From the NCBI GenBank assembly GCA_014896305.1, contig JADBKQ010000012.1:1-62127 (forward strand): 62,127 nucleotides of DNA. Direction: 5' to 3'. The position numbers and the translations under genes were made by a program. The DNA is from Limnochordaceae bacterium (lineage in GTDB: Bacteria; Bacillota; Limnochordia; Limnochordales; DUMU01). Positions 44,313 to 53,507 of this stretch are shown in pieces. Position 1 is the stretch's first letter; every line of letters begins with the position of its first letter. The notes under the pieces are model-generated. The model worked only from the letters and a program-made list of their open reading frames with translations, made no database searches and was not told where the DNA came from.

Positions 44313-47090
44313 ATGTGGGTGCGGTTCAACGTTCTGCCGAGGGTGATGGCCTGGGGGCGGAACGTGAGGGAGGATAGCAAGGCAGAACTGGTCCGAGCCC
44401 AGTCGGCACGGTTGCTGGCTGCAGCTCGCATGCCCACGGAGGCGGTGCTCGAGCAGCTGGGCAGCTCATTGGCAGGCCTGACCCAGGAGGCTGTGCAAGA
44501 GCGCCAGGAGCAGTATGGGCCGAACGAGGTCGTTCACGAACAACGGCAGACGGTCTGGCAGCGGCTACTGGACAACGCTCGCAACCCGCTGGTGATCCTG
44601 TTGGTCGTGCTGGCCATCCTCTCGCTGGCGACGGGCGACCCCAAGGGCGCTGTGATGATGGGGGTCATGGTCGTTCTCGGCGTCGTCCTGCGGTATTTCC
44701 AGGAAGCCCGGGCCGATGCGGCCGCCCGTGAACTCCAGGCGATGGTTTCGACGACGGCCACTGTCATCCGGGATGGCCGCAAGCAGGAGATTCCCCTGCG
44801 TGAACTGGTGCCGGGCGACGTGGTCTGCCTCGCAGCCGGGGACATGGTGCCGGCCGACATCCGGCTGCTGTCGACGCGCGACCTTTTTGTGAACCAGGCG
44901 GCACTAACCGGCGAGTCGTTGCCGGTAGAGAAGGTGGCCGAGGCCGAGCCCGAGATGGCGGCTGGGACACAAGCCGAGGCCGGGGCCGCGGCGCAGGCCG
45001 AGGCTCATCCAGGGGCTCAGGCCGGCGGGCCGCCGCTAGCCAGCCCGCTCGAGGCCCGTAACCTGGCCTTCATGGGGACGAACGTGGAAACCGGCACGGC
45101 GACGGCCGTGGTCCTGGCTACCGGCAGCCAGACGTACTTGGGTTCACTGGCCAGGAGCGCGGTCGCGCCGGCGGTAGCTACCAGCTTCGACGTGGGGGTC
45201 AACCGGTTCACCTGGCTGATGATCAGCCTGATGGCAGTGATGGTGCCAGTCGTTTTCCTGATCAACGGCCTGACCAAGGGGGACTGGCTTCAGGCATTCC
45301 TGTTCGCCCTGGCCGTGGCCGTCGGCCTGACGCCCGAGATGCTACCCATGATCGTCACGGTCAACCTGTCGAAAGGCGCTTTGGCTATGTCTCGGCGCAA
45401 GGTGATCGTTAAGCGCCTGACTGCCATCCAGAACTTTGGCGCCATGGACGTGCTGTGTACCGACAAGACCGGGACGATCACGGTGGGGCAGGTGGTCCTG
45501 GAAAGGCATGTGGACTTCCGCGGCCGAGAGAATGAGGATGTGCTCGACTACGCGTTCCTCAATAGCTTCTACCAGACAGGACTTAAGAGCATGCTGGACG
45601 TTGCCGTGCTGGCCCACAAGGAGGTGCAGGACGATCTCGACGTGGAACGCCGCTATCAGAAGGTGGACGAGATCCCGTTTGACTTTGTGCGGCGGCGAAT
45701 GTCGGTGGTCGTTCACGAGGAGGGCGACGGACAGCTGCTGATCTGCAAGGGCGCCGTCGAGGAGTTGCTCAGCCTGTGTACAACCGTGCTAGATGACGGT
45801 GCCGTCCTATCGTTGGACGAGGCGCGCCGGCAGGAGGCGCAGGAGCAGGTTCACCAGCTGAACGAGGCGGGCTTTCGGGTGTTAGCGCTGGGGTTGAAGC
45901 GGTTGCCGGCGGAAGAGCGCCTTTATACGGTCAAGGACGAGACCGACCTGACGCTGGTGGGCTTCCTGGCCTTTCTCGATCCACCCAAGCCCACGGCGGC
46001 GCAGGCGATTCAGGAGCTGGCCGCACTCGGGGTGCAGGTAAAGATCCTGACTGGCGACAATGACGTCGTGACCCAGCGCATCTGCCAGCAGGTGGGGCTG
46101 GGCGGTGAACCAGGGGCGGGCCTGCTCCTGGGCAGCCAGATCGAGGCCATGACGGATACCCAGCTGGCGAAGCAGGTGGACCGGGTTTCCATCTTCGCCA
46201 AGCTTGCGCCGGCCCACAAGGAGCGCGTGATCCGAGTGCTCCAGAGCCGGGGGCATGTGGTCGGGTTCATGGGGGACGGTATCAACGATGCACCGGCGCT
46301 GCGCGTGGCGGACGTGGGGATCTCCGTGGATAGCGCCGTGGATATCGCCAAGGAATCGTCGTCCATCATTCTGTTGGAGAACAGCTTGCTGGTCCTGCGG
46401 GACGGCGTCGTGGAAGGACGCCGGGTGTTCGGCAACATCCTGAAGTACGTCAAGATGGCGGCCAGCTCAAACTTTGGCAACATGCTGAGCGTGGTGGGGG
46501 GCAGCCTGTTCCTGCCGTTCCTGCCCATGCTGCCGCTGCAGATCCTGACGAACAACCTGCTCTACGACCTGTCCCAGACCACGATCCCCACCGACGGAGT
46601 GGATGCGGAATGGTTGGCCGTGCCGAGAAAGTGGGCTGTAGGGGAAATCCGGCGGTTCATTCTGGTGATCGGGCCGATCAGCTCGATCTTTGACTATGCT
46701 ACCTTTGCCATCATGCTGTTTCTCTTTGGGGCGTGGCACACGCCGGACCTCTACCACCAGCAGCTTTTCCATACTGGCTGGTTTGTAGAGTCGCTATTCA
46801 CACAGACGCTCATCATCCATGTCATCCGCACGAACAAGATCCCCTTTCTGCAGAGCCGGGCGAGCTGGCCGGTGACCATCACCTCGCTGGCCATTATCGG
46901 GGTCGGCGTGCTGTTGCCCGTTTCGCCGCTGGCGGGGGTGTTGGGCTTGGTCCGTTTGCCGGGACTGTACTGGCCGCTGCTGGCGGCGATGCTGGTGAGC
47001 TATGTCGGTTTGACCCAGGTGGTGAAGAGCTGGTTCGTGCGGCGATTCCCGGGGGACGACGTGGGCGCAACTTCTCTGAGCTCCAGATAG
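44313..47090 (+). CDS. mgtA: Mg2+-importing P-type ATPase, MgtA type
   Basis: P3B-type ATPases import Mg2+ at the cost of ATP. The product has PNEVVHEQRQTVWQRLLDNA, ELVPGDVVCLAAGDMVPADI, ALTGESLPVEK, PEMLPMIVTVNLSKGA, the phosphorylation site DVLCTDKTGTIT, ICKGAVEELL, KILTGDNDVVT, GFMGDGINDAPALR and ten hydrophobic segments, with QTTIPTDGVD typical of MgtA/MgtB. At 925 residues it is slightly long; a Glu/Ala/Gln/Pro repeat of about 30 residues lies just after TGESLPVEKV (about 44945-45045), where many MgtA proteins carry a short variable loop. ATG 44313 follows GGGGGAGG. The M-box upstream fixes the ion assignment. Confidence 0.96.
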   Translation: MWVRFNVLPRVMAWGRNVREDSKAELVRAQSARLLAAARMPTEAVLEQLGSSLAGLTQEAVQERQEQYGPNEVVHEQRQTVWQRLLDNARNPLVILLVVLAILSLATGDPKGAVMMGVMVVLGVVLRYFQEARADAAARELQAMVSTTATVIRDGRKQEIPLRELVPGDVVCLAAGDMVPADIRLLSTRDLFVNQAALTGESLPVEKVAEAEPEMAAGTQAEAGAAAQAEAHPGAQAGGPPLASPLEARNLAFMGTNVETGTATAVVLATGSQTYLGSLARSAVAPAVATSFDVGVNRFTWLMISLMAVMVPVVFLINGLTKGDWLQAFLFALAVAVGLTPEMLPMIVTVNLSKGALAMSRRKVIVKRLTAIQNFGAMDVLCTDKTGTITVGQVVLERHVDFRGRENEDVLDYAFLNSFYQTGLKSMLDVAVLAHKEVQDDLDVERRYQKVDEIPFDFVRRRMSVVVHEEGDGQLLICKGAVEELLSLCTTVLDDGAVLSLDEARRQEAQEQVHQLNEAGFRVLALGLKRLPAEERLYTVKDETDLTLVGFLAFLDPPKPTAAQAIQELAALGVQVKILTGDNDVVTQRICQQVGLGGEPGAGLLLGSQIEAMTDTQLAKQVDRVSIFAKLAPAHKERVIRVLQSRGHVVGFMGDGINDAPALRVADVGISVDSAVDIAKESSSIILLENSLLVLRDGVVEGRRVFGNILKYVKMAASSNFGNMLSVVGGSLFLPFLPMLPLQILTNNLLYDLSQTTIPTDGVDAEWLAVPRKWAVGEIRRFILVIGPISSIFDYATFAIMLFLFGAWHTPDLYHQQLFHTGWFVESLFTQTLIIHVIRTNKIPFLQSRASWPVTITSLAIIGVGVLLPVSPLAGVLGLVRLPGLYWPLLAAMLVSYVGLTQVVKSWFVRRFPGDDVGATSLSSR

Positions 47091-47292
47091 CCAGCGCCCG
47101 CGGGACCGTCCGATACCTTTAGCTACCGCTCCACAGCACCTGTTCACGCTCAAGTACGGCGGGAATCCACTCATGCAACGGAAAGGAATCTGAGATAGGC
47201 CATGTCGAATACCGGCCCATTAGCCGTGTCCGTCGGCGCATTTGCCTGGGGTCAGGAGAGCGGACCAGGGAGTGGGGGGGCTGGGACGAAGG

Positions 47293-48825
47293 ATGGAGAC
47301 AGTCCGAACGGTGGCGGTCATCATGGCTGGCGGCAGGGGCGAGCGGCTGTGGCCCAGGAGTCGGGTGGCGGCACCCAAGCAGTTCATCCGGTTGGGCGGG
47401 GCGGAGCGGACGCTGATCCAGGCGACGGTGGACCGGATTCGCCCTTTGGTGCGGCCGGAGGATGTGTGGATCGTCACCGGCGCGGAGTGGGTCGACACCG
47501 TGCTGCAGCAGCTGCCAGAGATTCCATCCCGAAACGTTCTGGTTGAACCGGCTGGCCGCAACACGGCCGCCTGTATTGGGCTGGCGACGGTGGCGGTGCG
47601 GCGGCGGTTTGGGGTGGGGGCGGCGACGCCTGGGGGCGTGCCGCCCTCGGACTGCGACCCGGTCATGATCGTGCTGCCGTCCGACCATGTGATCCGGGAT
47701 GACGTGGCCTTTCGACGAGCGCTCCAGGCAGCTGTGTTGGCGGCCGCAGGGCCTCAGGCAGAGCCGCAACTGCAGGCAAAGTCGCTGCCAGCACGGCCGC
47801 GGCTACAGACGTGGGCAGAACTACAGCCGGTGGCCCAGATCGGGGAAGAGGCACAAGCACAGGACCAGCTTTTGTCCCAGGCCGAGGCCGCTGCTTCATC
47901 GGAGATCACTCAGGCCATGACGCCGGCCACCAGCAGTGGGCAGCCTGATGGCGAGTTGCCTTTCCTCAGTGGGGCCTCCTCACGCCTCTCTTCAGCATCT
48001 AGCTCTGCGGCGACGTCGTCCATGCCCTTGGTGACGTTGGGCATCTGGCCCACCCGCCCCGAGACGGGGTATGGGTACGTGCACTTCTCCCGGCCATTGG
48101 CCCATGTGGACGGCTCTCTCATCTACGAGGTGAGAGACTTCACAGAAAAACCCGACGCCGTAACGGCGCAACGCTTCCTGGCGGACGGTCATTACTTGTG
48201 GAATAGCGGTATGTTCATCTGGCGCACCAGCCGGATTTGGCAGGCTTTCGGCGAGCATTTGCCGGAGCTGCGGGAGGCACTGGAGCGCATCGAGCGGATC
48301 TGGACGCAGGCCTTCGCCAATCAGCCAGGCGACGGCCCTCTGCCGCCCGACCTCATTGTCGACGAGTACGCACAGATTCCGTCCGTGTCGATCGACTATG
48401 GCATCATGGAGAAGGCGCATCCCATCGTCACCATTCCGTGCGGCTTCGGCTGGGACGACGTGGGCAGCTGGACGGCGCTGGAGCGAGTATTCCCGGTGAA
48501 CGATGAGGGGAACGTAGTTCAGATGCAGGCGGGGGAGACAGACGGCGATACCGGTGGCGGCGAGTTTGTCGCCGTGGATACGCACGGCTGCATTGTTGTA
48601 CAGGACGATGGAGGGCGCGAGGAAGGGGGGCTCGAGCCGGAGGGAGACAAAGGACGAGAAGCGCCGCATCAACGGAAAGGGCGGTTGATTGCTGCCCTGG
48701 GTGTGGAGGACCTGGTGATCGTAGATAGCGACGATGTGCTGCTGGTAGCGTCCAAGGAACGGGCGCAGGAGATCAAGGAGTTGCTGGCGGAGATTCGCAG
48801 GCGGGGCTTGGAGCGATTCTTGTGA
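47293..48825 (+). CDS. manC: Mannose-1-phosphate guanylyltransferase
   Basis: The enzyme makes GDP-mannose from GTP and mannose-1-phosphate for glycan synthesis. Conserved parts: VIMAGGRGERLWPRSRVAAP plus KQFIRLGG, VLVEPAGRNTAACIGLATVA, IVLPSDHVIRDDVAFR, GIWPTRPETGYGYVHF, FTEKPDAVTAQRFL, YLWNSGMFIWR, SIDYGIMEKA and CGFGWDDVGSW. No C-terminal isomerase cupin is present. An insertion of about 95 residues rich in Ala, Gln, Ser and Pro (about 47735-48025) splits the domain after LPSDHVI, and a second variable loop lies near 48530-48680. ATG 47293 is chosen; GTG 47311 is possible. With the rfb genes it fits surface-polysaccharide synthesis. Confidence 0.94.
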   Translation: METVRTVAVIMAGGRGERLWPRSRVAAPKQFIRLGGAERTLIQATVDRIRPLVRPEDVWIVTGAEWVDTVLQQLPEIPSRNVLVEPAGRNTAACIGLATVAVRRRFGVGAATPGGVPPSDCDPVMIVLPSDHVIRDDVAFRRALQAAVLAAAGPQAEPQLQAKSLPARPRLQTWAELQPVAQIGEEAQAQDQLLSQAEAAASSEITQAMTPATSSGQPDGELPFLSGASSRLSSASSSAATSSMPLVTLGIWPTRPETGYGYVHFSRPLAHVDGSLIYEVRDFTEKPDAVTAQRFLADGHYLWNSGMFIWRTSRIWQAFGEHLPELREALERIERIWTQAFANQPGDGPLPPDLIVDEYAQIPSVSIDYGIMEKAHPIVTIPCGFGWDDVGSWTALERVFPVNDEGNVVQMQAGETDGDTGGGEFVAVDTHGCIVVQDDGGREEGGLEPEGDKGREAPHQRKGRLIAALGVEDLVIVDSDDVLLVASKERAQEIKELLAEIRRRGLERFL

Positions 48826-48891
48826 CCTTTGCAGAACAGCCAGGGGATACAAACATGGAATGCACACGTTGCTCGGTAAAGATGATCCATC

Positions 48892-50505
48892 TCAGGCAGA
48901 TGTATGCATCCTGCTCTGGAGCTCTGCCCGCAAGGCAATGGCCAGTTCCGTCCGCTTTTTTTGCAAGGCGCAGAAGAAAGGCAGGGTGGCTTGTAGATCA
49001 CCGCCGGTCAATTGATGCGCGTTGGCCGTGCAGCCGCCGCCGCAGTATAGCTTGGCCCAGCACTGGCGGCACTCTGCCTTCGCCAGAGCGTGCGTGCGCC
49101 GAAAGCGCTCGGCAAGAGGATTGGCGTTGCTGACCGTACTTGCACCAGTGCCGGAGCAGCCACCAGCGGTACTGGGGCTACGGGGACCAAAGCGTTGCGC
49201 CGCATCCGGGTCGAAGATCGAACCCATCCGCATTCCCTCTCGCCCCACAAACTGATGGCAAGGGTACAGGTCACCCTCAGGAGTGACCGCCAAGTATTGG
49301 TAGCCAGCTCCGCAGCCACTGATGCGGCGGGCGACACATGGTCCAGTGGGCGGGGCGATACGAAAATGGAAGAATTCGAATGGATCACCCTTTTCAGCCT
49401 GCCGCAGATAGAAGTCGGCCAGCCGCTCGTATTCCGCCAGAATCTGCGGCAGATCTTCGTCTCGCAATGACCAGGGGTACTGTGGCCCATCGACGACCGG
49501 TTCCAGCGAGATGTGACGAAAGCCTTGTTCGTACAGATACTGCACATCATTGGCGAAATCCAGGTTGCAGTGCGTGAACGTGCCACGAATCCAGTAGTTC
49601 TTGTCTTTGAGCGCCTCCACCGCCTGGTGAACATGCTCCAGTACCTGCGCCTGGCTGGGCTGATCGCCCACCCGCCGCCGCAGCCGGTCATGCACCTGTG
49701 GGCGGCCGTCCAGGCTGAGAATCAGCTGGAAATGGTACTCGTTTAGCAGGTCGGCGATCTCGTCGTTCCAGATCAGTGCATTCGTGGTGAACGTGAAGTT
49801 GACCGCCTTACCGCGTTTCTGGCACTGTTCGTACGCGTATTCCGTGGCGTTCCGCACGACAGCGAAGTTGAGCGAAGGCTCGCCGCCGAAGAAATCAATC
49901 TGAAGAAAGCGGGAAGGTCCAGAGGCCTCGATCAGAAAGTCGATGGCACGCCGAGCCGTCTCGGCGGGCATGCGGCGAGCACCGTGCCTCTGCCAGTCCG
50001 GTGCCGCAAAGCAGTACCGACACGCCAGGTTGCAGTCCATGGCCACCAGCAGGCACAATGCCTTGAGCGGTGTGCCGATGCGGATCGGCTCGGCCAAGCC
50101 ACCGGATGTGACCGGAGTGGAGCGAGTGAGCGAGTCGACCGAACCTGTGACCGCGGGCATGGTGGCGGTTGCAGCCATGGTGGTGGTGCTGGCCGCAGCA
50201 GTGGCATTGGCGTCAGCTTTGTCCGCGTGAGCCCCGCGCCCACGAGCCAGGACGAGGCTAACCACCTCCTGCCAGGCTTCGGCGGCCAGCTGTGGACCAA
50301 AACGAGCGACCAGGTCGCCTGGTACTGAGGAGGCCAGCGATGGCGTATCCGGCGTGGCTGAGCCGCCAGCAGCGGCGGAGAGATACTCCCAGCTCGCCGC
50401 CGCTGCTTCGTCCAGAACATGTACCGCGCCGCTACCGCCGTCAACCAGGTAGTGTTTTTTCCGATAATCAAACGCGTGCCAGGGATAGCTTGGTGGGACG
50501 GCCAC
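48892..50505 (-). CDS. SCIFF peptide maturase, radical SAM/SPASM thioether-forming enzyme
   Basis: These enzymes link Cys sulfurs of the SCIFF peptide to alpha-carbons of other residues (ranthipeptide chemistry). An N-terminal peptide-binding part (YRKKHYLVDGGSGAVHVLDE) is followed by the radical SAM motif LVAMDCNLACRYCFAAPDWQ, DFFGGEPSLNF, NALIWNDEIADLL, LSLDGRPQVHDRLR, and a SPASM region with CGAGYQYLAVTPEGDLYPCH and CRQCWAKLYCGGGCTANAHQ. GTG 50505 has AAGGAG 10 bp upstream; the frame opens at 50568. Insertions: an Ala/Thr-rich stretch of about 45 residues before the barrel (about 50085-50260) and a Gly/Ser loop in the SPASM domain (about 49110-49180). It overlaps the peptide gene. Confidence 0.93.
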   Translation of the reverse strand: MAVPPSYPWHAFDYRKKHYLVDGGSGAVHVLDEAAAASWEYLSAAAGGSATPDTPSLASSVPGDLVARFGPQLAAEAWQEVVSLVLARGRGAHADKADANATAAASTTTMAATATMPAVTGSVDSLTRSTPVTSGGLAEPIRIGTPLKALCLLVAMDCNLACRYCFAAPDWQRHGARRMPAETARRAIDFLIEASGPSRFLQIDFFGGEPSLNFAVVRNATEYAYEQCQKRGKAVNFTFTTNALIWNDEIADLLNEYHFQLILSLDGRPQVHDRLRRRVGDQPSQAQVLEHVHQAVEALKDKNYWIRGTFTHCNLDFANDVQYLYEQGFRHISLEPVVDGPQYPWSLRDEDLPQILAEYERLADFYLRQAEKGDPFEFFHFRIAPPTGPCVARRISGCGAGYQYLAVTPEGDLYPCHQFVGREGMRMGSIFDPDAAQRFGPRSPSTAGGCSGTGASTVSNANPLAERFRRTHALAKAECRQCWAKLYCGGGCTANAHQLTGGDLQATLPFFCALQKKRTELAIALRAELQSRMHTSA

Positions 50506-50749
50506 GGTACAGGCTCTCCTTCGAGTTGGAATGACGACTCTGGTCGCCTTTGAGTGGGTCTTGTTCATACTTGACGCAAATGGTGCTGGCTACCGTGCAC
50601 GAAGTCTTGCAAGCCGACTGGCACGACGTGTTGCACTCGTCGCACTTCCAGTCCGCCGCCTCGTCCCGCAGGACGCTCCAGTCCAACGTGTGAACATGCC
50701 GACCTTCCGTCCGTCTCTCTTGCCGTGTCACTTGCTGCATCGTGTACAT
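50468..50749 (-). CDS. SCIFF (six-cysteine) ranthipeptide precursor, extended form
   Basis: The core CDECNTSCQSACKTSCTVAS plus TIC has the exact six-Cys spacing of the SCIFF peptide conserved in Clostridia. The usual precursor is about 46 residues and ends just after the last Cys. Here the leader is longer (MYTMQQVTRQERRTEGRHVH and on) and a polar tail of about 35 residues follows TIC, running into the maturase start region (about 38 bp overlap). ATG 50749 follows AAGGAG by 11 bp. Located directly before its maturase. Its role is unknown in the family; it is considered a modified peptide. Confidence 0.93.
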   Translation of the reverse strand: MYTMQQVTRQERRTEGRHVHTLDWSVLRDEAADWKCDECNTSCQSACKTSCTVASTICVKYEQDPLKGDQSRHSNSKESLYRGRPTKLSLARV

Positions 50750-51040
50750 GGTACCTTTGACTCCTTCTTCCGTGGGTTATCGCAGTGCCCTTCGTCACAC
50801 TTGCCACTGCCTTGTACAGCTGTTCTCCCGCTTGCCACAGGCCACTCATCCTGTGGAGCGACACCTGGTCTGTTCTGCGGTCTTCCGCCTGCGGACCTCT
50901 TGTGTCCTGCTCCGTCCTTGTCCTGTGGCTGGCGGCCTGATGCCTGGATCCGGCCGCTGTCCATCATACACCTTCCGCCTTCAGTTGCCGCCGGTGGTCG
51001 CTCGTTGGTCTTCCCTGGTCCTCCCTGCCATCACCGGTCA
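50750..51040. other. Gap between GH20 gene and SCIFF gene
   Basis: About 290 bp, purine-rich on the minus strand. It should contain the SCIFF promoter, but I see no clear boxes. No gene. Confidence 0.4.
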
Positions 51041-53164
51041 TCACTTGATCGCGCTAGGGGTGACTACATGCGAATACCAGACCTCGGGTAGCCGCCCCGG
51101 CCCGACCTCCATGGGCGGCTCCAGCTTGACCGTGAGCTCGGGGATGGCCTCCAGGCGGCCTTCCAGATAGGAAGCCAACCGTTCGGCTACGGTGTCCAAC
51201 CGCGCCAGCAACCCGCCGTAACGCCCCTCGATCACTTCCCAGCCAAACGGTCTGTACGTCGCCAACCACACTTGACGGTGAACCCGCCACAGCTGCTCCA
51301 CCGCGGCCCGCAGGGCAGGGATGTCGTGGGCCAGGAGCTCGTGCAACCGCACCCGGTCGCCCGCCGCGTAGGCGTCGGCCAGGCGACGCCGCAGTTCACT
51401 CTTGAACGAAAGGGCCTGCGCCAGGTGGGCCGCAAACAACAGCATGTCCCGCCAATGGCTCTCCTTTGGGCTTTCGGCGGCCGCAAACAGGTCGGAGGCG
51501 AGCTTCGCATAGTGTTCACGCAATGGCTGACCCTCAACTAGCGGATCCATGATGGCCAGTAGCGGATCCTGCCACAACAGCCACTTGCTGGGGTTGGCGG
51601 AGCTTGTGGCCGGTTCAGCCACGCCCGGCGGTGCGTCGAGCATGCTGGCCCGCACCCAGTCGCTGAACTCCGCCTCGCACGAGCCGCGGAAGTTGCGCCG
51701 CAGCTGCTCCAGGTCGACGCCGGTCACCCAGTCCGTCGCCGCAGTCCCACGATTTGCAGCCGCATCGCGATCGACACTTGTCTGGTGATCAGAGTCTGTA
51801 CCGCGCTCGGCAGGCGTGTCGTGCTCCGCAGCCGTGGCGTCAGTCTCATACGCCAACTCGGTGAAGAACTGTATCCCGGGCAGCGCCGTGAAGACGTCGC
51901 ACTCCATGCCGTCGTCGCCCCAGAGAGTGACGATTGCCTGCTTGAGACCCTTTTGCTTGCACGCCCGCATACAAGCGGCCGTCGTCGTGAACGAGAAGGG
52001 GAGTGCCGCCCACAACCGATCCCACGTCCAGACACCGCCGGCCATGATGGGTTCGGAACCGAGCTCACGGTGGCGATCCATCCACTCCGCATAGAAGGCG
52101 CTGTCGACGTGGTAGTAATCCCAGTAGACCAGGTCCACGTCTTTGGGAATCGCCTGTTTGACGTCCTCTGGAATCACCGTGGCTTTGTCATAGTAGTCAT
52201 GGGTCTTGGAACCCAGGCGGAAGTACATGTCACTCCAGATCATGGGACGTAGTCCGTGGCGGTGGCAGATCTCCCGCACTCGGGTCAAGTGAACGTTAAG
52301 GATGTCAAACGGCCGCTTCTCGCCGTGGAGTTGCTTGTAGCGCCCACTACCGATGCCAAACGCCTCATCCATGCCGATATGAATCCTCTTGCTGCGCAGT
52401 GGCCCACTGACGGCAGTAATCATCTGTTCAAGCAGCTCATACGTTTTGCCGGACTCGGCCAGCAGCACGTCGTTGGTGTCCCGGTAGGACCAGTACGCTG
52501 GCCACTGCAAGACCTGCCCCAGGTGTCCCAGCGTTTGAATACATGGGATCAACTCGATTCCCAGGTTGAACGCGTAATCGTCGAGCTCCTTGAGCTCGGC
52601 TTGCGTATAGCGTCCACGCAAGTAGCCGAAGAATGGCTGTCCTGGTACTTCGTAGGTGTCTTCGGTGTAGAGCATCAACGTGTTGATCCCCATCAACGCC
52701 ACGTGCCGCATGAGCTTCTTGACGGCGTCCAGCCGGGGCACGCCGTTACGCGAGGCGTCCACCATGATTCCCAACATCTCAAAACCAGATCTCTCGCTAA
52801 ACCCCGTGAAGGATTGGCCCGAGGCCACCTCCCCTGCTAGTCGGCCCAGCGCCCGAAAGGCTGCTGCCTTCTGGCCGTAGCGCACCCGCACGCGGCGGCC
52901 GTCCGGAGAGACCTCGGTGCTAAGCGCCAGCTGCTCTTGGTCCCCGCCAGCGGCAGCATCGTGTTCAAAGGTAACGACAACGTCTGCGGACTCCGCAGCA
53001 CCAGCTGCCTTAACCCCGCGCGTTGCCCCCCTGGCGACAAATGTCTCCGGCCGGTGGGCCACAATCTCAGCCAAGCCGGGCTGGAGCTCCGCTGGTGCCG
53101 TCGCCAAGTCGATGGCAATTCGATAGCGTCCTGTGTCACTTTCGTGAACATGCCTGGTATCCAT
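51041..53164 (-). CDS. GH20-like beta-N-acetylhexosaminidase
   Basis: GH20 enzymes release terminal GlcNAc or GalNAc by substrate-assisted catalysis. An N-terminal alpha/beta domain precedes the barrel: GFEMLGIMVDASRNGVPRLD, MGINTLMLYTEDTYEVPGQP, LGIELIPCIQTLGHLGQVLQ, the catalytic KRIHIGMDEAFGIGSG (Asp-Glu pair), RPMIWSDMYFRLG, and VWTWDRLWAALPF. No signal peptide is seen. ATG 53164 follows AGGGAGGCGG. A polar insertion rich in Asp, Thr and Ala lies at about 51735-51850. It is upstream of SCIFF on the same strand, 290 bp apart, so a functional link is not implied. It may act in cell-wall or glycan turnover. Confidence 0.88.
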   Translation of the reverse strand: MDTRHVHESDTGRYRIAIDLATAPAELQPGLAEIVAHRPETFVARGATRGVKAAGAAESADVVVTFEHDAAAGGDQEQLALSTEVSPDGRRVRVRYGQKAAAFRALGRLAGEVASGQSFTGFSERSGFEMLGIMVDASRNGVPRLDAVKKLMRHVALMGINTLMLYTEDTYEVPGQPFFGYLRGRYTQAELKELDDYAFNLGIELIPCIQTLGHLGQVLQWPAYWSYRDTNDVLLAESGKTYELLEQMITAVSGPLRSKRIHIGMDEAFGIGSGRYKQLHGEKRPFDILNVHLTRVREICHRHGLRPMIWSDMYFRLGSKTHDYYDKATVIPEDVKQAIPKDVDLVYWDYYHVDSAFYAEWMDRHRELGSEPIMAGGVWTWDRLWAALPFSFTTTAACMRACKQKGLKQAIVTLWGDDGMECDVFTALPGIQFFTELAYETDATAAEHDTPAERGTDSDHQTSVDRDAAANRGTAATDWVTGVDLEQLRRNFRGSCEAEFSDWVRASMLDAPPGVAEPATSSANPSKWLLWQDPLLAIMDPLVEGQPLREHYAKLASDLFAAAESPKESHWRDMLLFAAHLAQALSFKSELRRRLADAYAAGDRVRLHELLAHDIPALRAAVEQLWRVHRQVWLATYRPFGWEVIEGRYGGLLARLDTVAERLASYLEGRLEAIPELTVKLEPPMEVGPGRLPEVWYSHVVTPSAIK

Positions 53165-53507
53165 TTTCGTCCGCCTCCCTGCGTAGCAGAGTAGTTGGCC
53201 GATCCCTGCTCTCACTCAGTGTACCACGCTGCCGGGTTTGCCTGCTGTCCCCGGCGACGGCGGTGGGGAGAGTCGTCGAATCCATTGCCCCCGCCGCCGG
53301 TGCTGGGCCAGCACGGCCATCCGCCCGATCTTCGCAGGTTGCCCGAGCAGCAGTCGCCCCGTCGCCATCTCCGCGTCCCACCAGGAGTTTACACGCAGAT
53401 GTCGAATCTGGCGGGCAAGATGTTTCGGATCCACAGAAGGCTGTGGCACACGAGGCCGCTGTTTAAGAGACGAAGACTGCTGGGGGCTGGTGATCACGGT
53501 GCGTATC
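53165..53507. other. Divergent gap between GH20 gene and secreted-protein gene
   Basis: About 340 bp. The plus-strand frame is open through it but has no signal-like or family-like sequence. No clear promoter found. Confidence 0.4.
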
